NCBI GenBank assembly: GCA_003157225.1
Contig: PMIZ01000284.1
Location: 1 to 21,913 of the forward strand
Direction of reading: 5' to 3'
DNA from: Actinomycetota bacterium
Lineage (GTDB): Bacteria > Actinomycetota > Thermoleophilia > RBG-16-64-13
Length of the DNA stretch: 21,913 nt
A model generated the notes under the pieces. It did not search any database. It was not told where the DNA came from and saw only the letters and a program-made list of their open reading frames with translations. The translations under genes and the position numbers were made by a program. The stretch's first letter is position 1. Every line of letters starts with the position of its first letter. This document shows, piece by piece, positions 6,262 to 12,413 of the stretch.

Positions 6262-7788
6262 GTGAAACAGGAATCAAGAAGACCACCGAAGTGGGCGGGA
6301 CAGGGAGCCACCGCGTTTCGGGTCTCTCTGCTCCTAGCCCTCACCCTTGCGCTCCTCGCCGCTATCATGCCGGGAACCGGTCATCTAGTCCGCGCTGCGG
6401 ATGCCGCTGCCTCGACGGTGGTCGGCCCCAACTTCTTCAGCGACGTCCCAGCCGACTACCGGTATGCAGGCGCGATCGACGCCCTGCGGAGCAGCGGCGT
6501 CATCGCCGGCTACCTTGACGGCGGCCGGTGGCTCTTCAAGCCCGACAACCCGGTGCTCCGCGCGCAATTCGCCAAGATGATCTGCGGCGCGCTCGATATC
6601 CCCGTGTCTGAGGCCCAGGTCGCGCCTTTCTCCGATCTGGGGCCCAACGATCCCACCGACCTCTACCCGAACGACTATGTCGCCGCCGTGGCAGCCCGTG
6701 GCATCACCACCGGCACGGCCCCGGGCCTCTTCTCCCCGTGGAAGCGCATCACCCGCGCCCAGCTCATCACCATGGCAGTGCGGGCGGCCAGTGTTCTGGC
6801 TCCGGGTGCCCTCTCTGTCCCACCTGTCACTTTCGCGGGCTCTCTGGGTAGCTTCGACCCCAATCACGACGCTGCCATGCGCACCGCCGAGTGGAACAGC
6901 CTTCTTGCTGGTGTGGATGGTTTCGGCAAGACCTGGAATCCCTCGGCTGACGCCTCGCGAGGGGAGACGGCGCAGATCCTGTTCAAGCTCATGAGCGCCG
7001 TCGGCTCGCCGGACACGAATCCGGGCGGCGGCGGGTCCGGCGGCGGCGGGTCCGGTGGCGGCGGGTCCGGCGGCGGTTCCGGCGACTCGCCTGCGCAGCC
7101 GCTGGGTGCCAACGTAGCCATCACGTTCCGGCTGTTCCCTCCCGACAACCCCTGGAACACCGACATCTCGCAGTATCCCGTGCATCCCCTGTCGGACCGC
7201 TATATCGCGAGCATCGGCCGCAACACGGGGATCCATCCGGATTTCGGCACCACATGGAACGGAGCCCCAACGGCATCCCGTACGTGGTGGTATCGGGCAG
7301 CCAACCTCGCGTACCTATCTCCTTCTACTACGCCGATGAGAGCGACCCCGGACCCTATCCCATTCCTCCGGATGCTCCCATCGAAGGCGGACCCAACTCG
7401 GGAGGCGACCGTCACGTGCTCGTGCTCGACGCCGCCCACCGCATGCTCTACGAGGTCTACGACGCCCACTTCTTCGGGGACCATTGGGAAGCCGGCTCCG
7501 GCGCCGTATGGGATCTCAGCAGCAATGCTCTGCGCCCCGACACCTGGACCTCAGCTGACGCCGCCGGCCTGCCCATGCTGCCCGGCTTGGTGCGCTATGA
7601 CGAGGTCGCTTCGGGCGAGATCACCCATGCCCTGCGTGTCACCGTCTCGCAGACTCAACGCGCCTTCATCCACCCGGCGACGCACTACGCCAGCGACAGC
7701 ACCGACCCCGACCTGCCGCCCATGGGCCTTCGGCTGCGGCTGCGGTCGGATTTTGATATCTCCGGATTCCCCGCGAAAGTCCAGGTGA
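6262..7788 (+). CDS. SLH-domain cell-surface protein, N-terminal part of a frameshifted gene
   Basis: Start chosen at GTG 6262, with GGAGG 7 bases upstream (6250-6254); ATG 6235 is an alternative. A signal peptide ends near HLVRAADA. Three S-layer homology repeats follow: FFSDVPADYRYAGAIDAL, PFSDLGPNDPTDLYPNDYVAAV and a divergent third ending RGETAQILFKLM. Then comes a (GGGGS)3-type linker and the start of a conserved extracellular domain (FPPDNPWNTDISQYPVHP). After base 7264 this frame is out of phase: the remaining 174 or so codons are Pro/Ser/Thr-rich nonsense until 7788. The true continuation lies in the frame of the 7254-7958 entry. SLH repeats attach proteins to cell-wall polymers. Confidence 0.75.
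   Translation: MKQESRRPPKWAGQGATAFRVSLLLALTLALLAAIMPGTGHLVRAADAAASTVVGPNFFSDVPADYRYAGAIDALRSSGVIAGYLDGGRWLFKPDNPVLRAQFAKMICGALDIPVSEAQVAPFSDLGPNDPTDLYPNDYVAAVAARGITTGTAPGLFSPWKRITRAQLITMAVRAASVLAPGALSVPPVTFAGSLGSFDPNHDAAMRTAEWNSLLAGVDGFGKTWNPSADASRGETAQILFKLMSAVGSPDTNPGGGGSGGGGSGGGGSGGGSGDSPAQPLGANVAITFRLFPPDNPWNTDISQYPVHPLSDRYIASIGRNTGIHPDFGTTWNGAPTASRTWWYRAANLAYLSPSTTPMRATPDPIPFLRMLPSKADPTREATVTCSCSTPPTACSTRSTTPTSSGTIGKPAPAPYGISAAMLCAPTPGPQLTPPACPCCPAWCAMTRSLRARSPMPCVSPSRRLNAPSSTRRRTTPATAPTPTCRPWAFGCGCGRILISPDSPRKSR
7024..7080 (+). repeat. Tandem 15-base repeats encoding a Gly-Ser linker
   Basis: Three units of GGCGGCGGCGGGTCC-type sequence plus one 12-base unit encode (GGGGS)3-GGGS between the SLH repeats and the C-terminal domain. 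It is a natural flexible linker, and a site where unit number could vary by slippage. Confidence 0.8.
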
Positions 7789-7958
7789 TCCTCCGCGCCC
7801 TCAAGAAGTATGGGATGTTCGTCGCCGACAACGGCGGTGACTGGTACATCTCCGGCGCTCCCGACCCCCGCTGGGACGACGACGAGCTGCACGTTCTGAG
7901 CGAAGTCCCCGGCAGCGCATTCGAAGCCGTCGACACCGGCGCCATCATCACCAAGTAG
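7254..7958 (+). CDS. C-terminal domain of the frameshifted SLH surface protein
   Basis: This frame continues the domain started in the SLH gene: PNGIPYVVVSG, FYYADESDPGPYPIPP, GGDRHVLVLDAAHRMLYEVYDAH, GAVWDLSSNALRP, RVTVSQTQRAFIHPATHYA and the end YGMFVADNGGDWYISGAPDPRW. It reads as one globular extracellular domain of unknown function that I recall in secreted bacterial proteins. One extra C in the CCCC run at 7265-7268 would join both frames as WNGAPNGIP and give a product of about 565 residues. The ATG at 7254 is internal to the shift region and has no RBS, so separate translation is unlikely. The gene is therefore either mutated or misread at one base. It is convergent with the next gene, 29 bases away. 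Confidence 0.75.
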   Translation: MERSPNGIPYVVVSGSQPRVPISFYYADESDPGPYPIPPDAPIEGGPNSGGDRHVLVLDAAHRMLYEVYDAHFFGDHWEAGSGAVWDLSSNALRPDTWTSADAAGLPMLPGLVRYDEVASGEITHALRVTVSQTQRAFIHPATHYASDSTDPDLPPMGLRLRLRSDFDISGFPAKVQVILRALKKYGMFVADNGGDWYISGAPDPRWDDDELHVLSEVPGSAFEAVDTGAIITK

Positions 7959-7987
7959 AACGTCACAGGCGACGGGCCTGGGATCGC

Positions 7988-8287
7988 TCAGATCGCGGGC
8001 GCCTCATCCTCCGTCGCTTCTGCCTCTTCCTCGCCAGTCCGCGATCCGCAGCAGCAGGGCGGACAGCAAGCGCATCCCTTGCGCCCTATGCAGAAGTAGG
8101 CCAGCGGCCCGATCCAGTTGATGAAGACCAGGCCCACCCACATGCGCTTATCACCACGAATCTCGTCAGCGCTCCGGTGAGCCAGATCCCAGAGGGCGGC
8201 TACCAGCAAGCCCACCTGAACCGCCGCTAGGACGACGAGGCCCGCTCTCTGGCCGGCAGAGAGATCGGCCCAACGTTTCTTGGCCAT
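7988..8287 (-). CDS. Small two-helix membrane protein, PLDc_N-like, Cys-rich tail
   Basis: This 99-residue protein has two predicted membrane helices (about 14-35 and 49-67) separated by a short charged loop. The layout, with W-V-x-L-V-F-I-N-W-I-G-P-L-A-Y-F in the second helix, matches the PLDc_N domain found alone or before phospholipase D-like domains; no catalytic domain is attached. The tail is unusual: C-A-C-C-P-P-C-C-C within 10 residues (72-80), then an acidic end. The Cys cluster could bind metal or be acylated; this is speculation. Strong RBS AGGAGG 5 bases before the ATG. It lies downstream of the DUF169 gene, 50 bases away, possibly with its own promoter. Confidence 0.7.
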   Translation of the reverse strand: MAKKRWADLSAGQRAGLVVLAAVQVGLLVAALWDLAHRSADEIRGDKRMWVGLVFINWIGPLAYFCIGRKGCACCPPCCCGSRTGEEEAEATEDEAPAI

Positions 8288-8337
8288 GATTACCTCCTAT
8301 TGTGTCGATGATGGGTGGCCCACCCGAGGGTATACCC

Positions 8338-9129
8338 CTATTCTTCGGACAGGCCCCAATTCTTGAAGTATTCCTGGTAGAAGGGGGGCTGCTGGAAGTC
8401 GTGGTGCACCGAAAGACCGAAGCGCCGGAACCCCATGCCGGTCTCCTCGAAGTGGTAGATCCCATCCATCAGCTCCTCGAGCCTTGGCGTCGGCACCGTG
8501 AGCACCATCTCGTCGTCCTGAGCGCCGGCGCGTTCGAAATCGCCGGGATCGGGAACGGTGACCGCGCATTCTCCGGTGAGCAACGAGCGAACGACGGAGT
8601 GGACGCAGGAGCCGATAGGATCGAGGGTGGAGGTCACTTGGGTGCCCTTCGCGTACCGCAGGGCGAGGAGCAGGTGCCGCAACTGCGCGGGGGTGCAGTA
8701 GATCATGGCGAGGTCCGGATCGAAGTCGGCCGTCTTCAAGGGCGCGATGACCATACCGGCGTATTGCCCCACGGGCAGGCGCGTCATCTCGCGGGCGTGC
8801 TTCGCGGCCGCCTCCCTGTCGGCGATGAAGAAGGAATTGGTGAATCCGTCCAGGTAGTCCTGGGGCGTCTCCACCAGGCCGTAGGAGATGATTGGTTCGA
8901 AGCACCAATGATCTTCCAGGAACATGGCGATGGTAGTGCCTTGGCGGCGCGCAAGCGAGAAGGCCTGGCACACGGCGTAGTGCTCGCCTTTGTCACGCTT
9001 GGGCCGGATGGCTCCCTGGGGAATCTGGGACTCGCTCTCGAGCATCTTGATCGCGATGGGGTAGGTCCTCAGGATCAGCATCCTCTCGAGGTCTGTCCCG
9101 TACGTGTTGAATGTCGGCACTGAGGTCAT
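8338..9129 (-). CDS. DUF169-family protein
   Basis: The product is a 263-residue soluble protein with the DUF169 pattern. An N-terminal helix with LILRTYPIAIKML precedes KGEHYAVCQAFSLARRQG, with the conserved Cys in the same place as in the family. C-F-E-P and G-L-V-E-T-P lie in the middle, then PLKTADFDPDLAMIYCTPAQLRHLLLAL and DPIGSCVHSVV. DUF169 proteins are common in anaerobic bacteria and archaea, and their function is not established; the conserved cysteines suggest metal or cofactor binding. Start ATG 9129 has GAGGAG 8 bases upstream. It is transcribed away from the STAS gene across a structured gap. Confidence 0.85.
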   Translation of the reverse strand: MTSVPTFNTYGTDLERMLILRTYPIAIKMLESESQIPQGAIRPKRDKGEHYAVCQAFSLARRQGTTIAMFLEDHWCFEPIISYGLVETPQDYLDGFTNSFFIADREAAAKHAREMTRLPVGQYAGMVIAPLKTADFDPDLAMIYCTPAQLRHLLLALRYAKGTQVTSTLDPIGSCVHSVVRSLLTGECAVTVPDPGDFERAGAQDDEMVLTVPTPRLEELMDGIYHFEETGMGFRRFGLSVHHDFQQPPFYQEYFKNWGLSEE

Positions 9130-9476
9130 CCCTCCAGCTCCTCATCGGCGTTCCGGATTCCAGTGCGTGGCACCCGTGCCGAGTTGAGTCTATTGGGTGA
9201 GGTGGGGGCGGTCAAGGCCTGCCCCGCCGGGTGGGCGCCCCGGTGCCGGCGGAAGGCAGCCGCTTGAACGCGGCTTACCGGTCGAAGCAGACGAACCGGC
9301 CCTGACGAGCCTCGCGAAGATGGCTCAGAACCTGGCGGCCACCCGGTCCTCCTATCCGGCCGGCTAGCCGCCAGGAGGGACATCCAGATCTTGCTCCGCG
9401 GGGATTCTTCTGGGGCGAAGTTGGGAATAGGACGCCCATTGATGAGGTGTGGGCGCATCCGAACGGAGAGTTCCTG
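9130..9476. other. Divergent intergenic region with two strong hairpins
   Basis: No gene is supported between the DUF169 and STAS starts. Two structures stand out: AGCCGC-TTGAAC-GCGGCT (9258-9275), and arms CCTGGCGGC / GCCGCCAGG (9331-9339 and 9367-9375) whose interior can pair further (CCGGTC with GGCCGG). Neither is followed by a T-run, so they are not classic terminators. They may be leader-RNA structure for the STAS transcript or regulator sites. No riboswitch class was recognised. Confidence 0.45.
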
Positions 9477-9866
9477 ATGAAGATGATCGAAAGTGCGATC
9501 GGTGGTGTGCCTCTCATAGCGATCGACGGGGATCTTGACCACTCGTCGAAGCAGGTCGTCCGCGATGCGGTGACCGGAATCCTCGATGGGCCATACCCAC
9601 CACGGAGCCTTCTCTTCGACCTGACCGACTGCACGTTTCTCGATAGCGGCGGACTGACCGTGCTCTTGTACGCGCTGGGGCAGTTGCCCGCTCACGGCTG
9701 GCTGGGGATCATAGGTGCCTCCGCCGGCACAAACCAAGTGCTCACGTACACCGGCTTTCTCGACCATGAGAAGGTGCGGTTCTTCTCGTCTTCCAGCGAT
9801 GCGGCAGCCTCACTTGCTCGGGAGAAGAAAGTGCAGAAGACGTACGACCGCGAGCGGGCAGAGTAG
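9477..9866 (+). CDS. STAS-domain protein, anti-sigma factor antagonist-like
   Basis: From the ATG at 9477 (GGAGAG 6 bases upstream) the product is 129 residues, essentially one STAS domain of the SpoIIAA/RsbV type: an edge strand around PLIAIDGDLDHSS, then RSLLFDLTDCTFLDSGGLTVLLYAL and a closing helix. Such proteins bind anti-sigma kinases and release a sigma factor when unphosphorylated. The phospho-acceptor site is altered: the usual D-S-S-G is D56-S57-G58-G59, so the serine normally phosphorylated is Gly. If Ser57 cannot substitute, regulation by the kinase would be lost. No kinase or sigma gene is in the window. The extra C-terminal basic helix (AREKKVQKTYDRERAE) is not part of the domain. 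Confidence 0.82.
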   Translation: MKMIESAIGGVPLIAIDGDLDHSSKQVVRDAVTGILDGPYPPRSLLFDLTDCTFLDSGGLTVLLYALGQLPAHGWLGIIGASAGTNQVLTYTGFLDHEKVRFFSSSSDAAASLAREKKVQKTYDRERAE

Positions 9867-10021
9867 GGGCTACGCGGGACGGATTGGGCGCGGCGCCCCC
9901 GTGGCTTGACCGGAGCCATGCACCGGCGTACGCTTTCACGCTCGACGAGCTCAGCACCGGCTGGTCTGTCAAGTGCTCGAGGACCAACGGATCGCCAAGG
10001 TGTTTAGGATGTGGACGTACC

Positions 10022-10927
10022 ATGAGTGAGGCCCGGTCGCCGATCAAGCCATACCGCCAGTCCTCGCCGCGGTCTGCAGGAGTGCGCGTGCGGGTGGTGG
10101 CGCACGTGAGCCTGGTCGTGGCTATCCTGTTTGTCGCCCTGCTGTGTGTTGCTTGCGGCTCCGGCCGTTCGACCACGCTTGCCTCCGCGTCAACGGAGTT
10201 GCAGGTGACGACGACCACGACCGCGCCACCCACTACCACCACCGCCGTGGCCACCACGACGAGCACCGGCTCGACCACCACCAGCGCCCCACCGGTCACG
10301 CTCCCGGACGGCCGGGTCATTCAGATCTACTACGAGACCGTCCAGGCTAAGGGCGAGGTCCACGCCCTGGCGTCGCCCGCAGGCGCCGCCGTGCAGACGT
10401 TCGAGCGGATCAACGAGCTCCGCGCGGTGACGACCATGCTCGCGGTCTCGTCGCCGTCTTCCGGGGGAGCGCAGGGCTGGTATGAGGTCCTACTTCCCAA
10501 GCGGCCGAACGGTAGCAAGGGATGGGTGCCCGGCGATGAAGTGAGTGCGAGTTTGGTCACGACGGCAGTGGTCGTGCGACTTGGTGCCCACAAGCTGACC
10601 CTCTACGACCTCGGTCGCGAGTCGGCGACCTATCCCGTCGGCGTGGGTTCGGCCGCCAATCCGACGCCGACCGGCGACTTCTTCGTCATTGGGGTGCTCA
10701 AGGGCGATCCGAGTAGCGCCTATGGGTCCTACGCGATCGGGACCAGCGCGTTTTCAGACACCCTCACCGACTGGCCGGGCGGCGGCGTGGTCGGCATACA
10801 CGGGACGAACGACCCGGGCAGTGTCGGGCGGAACGTGAGCCATGGCTGCATCCGCCTTCGCAACGAAGACATCACCCAACTAGCCCGGGCGATCAGCCTT
10901 GGGACGCCGATCTTCATCTTCCCCTGA
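10022..10927 (+). CDS. L,D-transpeptidase (YkuD) with SH3-like domain, exported
   Basis: At 301 residues from ATG 10022. A basic N-terminus is followed by a hydrophobic segment (about 26-44) ending L-C-V-A-C (Cys45), a non-ideal lipobox, so it is a lipoprotein or membrane-anchored. A Thr-rich linker (63-88) crosses the wall. Residues about 93-178 resemble a bacterial SH3 domain (ending GWYEVLLPK and GSKGWV). The YkuD catalytic domain spans about 181-300, with His260 in GIHGTNDPGS and S-H274-G-C276-I-R-L-R as the catalytic His/Cys. It cross-links peptidoglycan stem peptides (3-3 links) or attaches proteins. Longer frames start at 9884 but that part lacks sense. The RBS is weak. Confidence 0.9.
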   Translation: MSEARSPIKPYRQSSPRSAGVRVRVVAHVSLVVAILFVALLCVACGSGRSTTLASASTELQVTTTTTAPPTTTTAVATTTSTGSTTTSAPPVTLPDGRVIQIYYETVQAKGEVHALASPAGAAVQTFERINELRAVTTMLAVSSPSSGGAQGWYEVLLPKRPNGSKGWVPGDEVSASLVTTAVVVRLGAHKLTLYDLGRESATYPVGVGSAANPTPTGDFFVIGVLKGDPSSAYGSYAIGTSAFSDTLTDWPGGGVVGIHGTNDPGSVGRNVSHGCIRLRNEDITQLARAISLGTPIFIFP

Positions 10928-10967
10928 GGCCCGCCCGTGGCGCTGATCATGGTCGGCGCCTCGCCTC

Positions 10968-10995
10968 TTGCCAAGCGGCGATTCTTTAGTATTGT
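10968..10995 (+). promoter_or_regulatory. Candidate promoter of the GYF/Yip1 operon
   Basis: TTGCCA (10968-10973), 16 bases, TATTGT (10990-10995) resembles a housekeeping promoter. It sits in the only A/T-rich patch of the 154-base gap before the operon, about 85 bases upstream of the chosen GTG. Confidence 0.4.
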
Positions 10996-11081
10996 GAAGA
11001 GCGGCGGGACCGCGATGTGGCGGCGCCTTTGACGGATGACGACGGCGGCAAACACCGGCGGTGCCTGAGGGGAGAGGGACC

Positions 11082-11912
11082 GTGTCCGAATCCATGGCAG
11101 CTGGTTGGTACTACCTCAAGAGCGGAGCGGCGGCGGACCAGCAGGTCGGTCCGTTGACGTGGGAACACCTCTACGCTCTGCCTTCGTCGGGGGCGCTTGG
11201 GCCTGCTGATCTCGTCTGGCACGCGACTCTGCCGCAGTGGCTTCCGGCAGTGCAGGTTCCGGGCTTGTTCTCGGCCGGCGTCCATCCCTTTGCCTACCAA
11301 CCCGGCGCGCAACCCCCGGCAGCCTGGACGGCGCTCTCCAGGGAAGGGCCGACGGCAGAGACAGAAGGGGGGCGCTCCGGCGCTGTCCGGTCGGCTCTGG
11401 CCATGATCCTCAACCCGGGCCAGGTGGCAAGAGGCGCGCTGGAAGGCGTGCCGTGGCCCTTTTGTCTGGCTGTCTCTGGCTTGGCCTTCACCCTCTTCTT
11501 TCTGCAGACCGGGCTCGACATGCACCGGGTCGGCACCGCCGGCACAGGCGCCGCGATAGGCTTCACCTTCCTGGGGCTGGGTGTGGGCACCATCGGGGTG
11601 GGCTTGGTCGCCGCTCTGGCCTGGGCCCTGGCTCGCCCGCTGGGCTGCGGCCGCTCTCTCGAATGGACAATACGGGCCTTCTGTCTTGCCTACACTCCCA
11701 CGCTCATATTCGTGATCGTCGGTCTCATCTTCAACTTGGCCGTAGGCTGGAACACCGCGGTGGCCTTCGGGGTCACGGGAGCGCTCTGGGCTCTCTATCC
11801 CTTGCTCGGCATCCTCAAGGAGATGACCGGGGAGAAGCTGGCGGCCTCCCTTCTCCTGGCGAGTGTGTGCGGGGCCCTCATCATAAGCGTCTGGGCAGTC
11901 TTGGGCATATAG
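11082..11912 (+). CDS. GYF_2-domain / Yip1-like multi-pass membrane protein
   Basis: GTG 11082 is chosen because GGGGAGAGGG lies just before it (276 residues); GTG 11061 and ATG 11094 are alternatives. Residues about 9-60 form a GYF_2 domain (WYYLKSG, QVGPLTWEHL, GPADLVWHATLPQWLPA). A Pro/Gly linker leads to five predicted membrane helices (about 126-142, 157-184, 205-221, 223-245, 254-274) in a Yip1-like arrangement. GYF domains bind proline-rich peptides, especially PPG followed by a hydrophobic residue. The third protein of this operon has such a motif on the same predicted membrane side. First gene of a four-gene unit; the next starts 15 bases on. Domain calls good, role unknown. Confidence 0.8.
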   Translation: MSESMAAGWYYLKSGAAADQQVGPLTWEHLYALPSSGALGPADLVWHATLPQWLPAVQVPGLFSAGVHPFAYQPGAQPPAAWTALSREGPTAETEGGRSGAVRSALAMILNPGQVARGALEGVPWPFCLAVSGLAFTLFFLQTGLDMHRVGTAGTGAAIGFTFLGLGVGTIGVGLVAALAWALARPLGCGRSLEWTIRAFCLAYTPTLIFVIVGLIFNLAVGWNTAVAFGVTGALWALYPLLGILKEMTGEKLAASLLLASVCGALIISVWAVLGI

Positions 11913-11927
11913 GAAGGGGGCTGAGCG

Positions 11928-12413
11928 GTGAACGAGGGACTGACCCAGAAGATACTGACCAGCTTGGTCGTTCTGGGTTGCTTTGCCGTTCTGGCCTGGC
12001 TGAACGGGCGCCTGGTGGGCAGCGGGGGGGGACACGTCGTGCTCTACACCGTCTTCGGCCTCGCCCTGGTCCTTCTCGGTCTAGCCGCCCTGGCTGGGCT
12101 GAACTTGGTGGCCGATCCGTCTGTTCTTAGGCCTTGGGGGTACGCGGCAGTGTGGAACACGGTGGCCCGTGGTTTTCTGGTCGTCCTGCCCTTCACCTTT
12201 TTGGCTCTCCTCGCCGAACTGGTGTACGACTGGCAGGCCGCGCCGGCGTTCATACAGGCATCTATCATGACCTCGGGCGCGGCGGCTGGGGCCGAGCTCA
12301 TGCGCCAGGCCGGACGCAAGACCCGCTACCTGATCGTCTCCATGATCGTGGCTTTCGTCTTCACCGCGGCTTGGAGCGTCTTCTCCTACGCCTTCCAGAA
12401 GGTGGCGGGATGA
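11928..12413 (+). CDS. Four-helix membrane protein of the GYF/Yip1 operon
   Basis: This 161-residue protein starts at a GTG with AGGAAGGGGG 7 bases upstream. It has about four membrane helices (around residues 8-26, 36-60, 82-95 and 136-156). Between helices 3 and 4 is a loop with AELVYDWQAAPAFIQASIMTS, then basic RQAGRKTRY. I do not recognise a named family. The last four bases overlap the start of the 789-residue protein gene (ATGA), so the two products are likely made in fixed ratio. A run of eight G residues (12024-12031) falls in the first loop (GSGGGH). Confidence 0.65.
   Translation: MNEGLTQKILTSLVVLGCFAVLAWLNGRLVGSGGGHVVLYTVFGLALVLLGLAALAGLNLVADPSVLRPWGYAAVWNTVARGFLVVLPFTFLALLAELVYDWQAAPAFIQASIMTSGAAAGAELMRQAGRKTRYLIVSMIVAFVFTAAWSVFSYAFQKVAG

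Noticed and set aside
7024..7080. CRISPR-like tandem repeat
   Set aside because: Units are 15 bases without spacers and encode an in-frame Gly-Ser linker.
7261..7271. Programmed -1 ribosomal frameshift in the SLH gene
   Set aside because: The site does not have an X-XXY-YYZ slippery heptamer and no SD-like stimulator or strong stem was seen; mutation or a base-calling error in the C-run is simpler.
10986..12035. Minus-strand open frame (349 codons) opposite the GYF/Yip1 gene
   Set aside because: Low-complexity Gln/Gly/Arg/Pro sequence without a domain; opposite strand encodes a recognisable GYF_2 domain and membrane helices.
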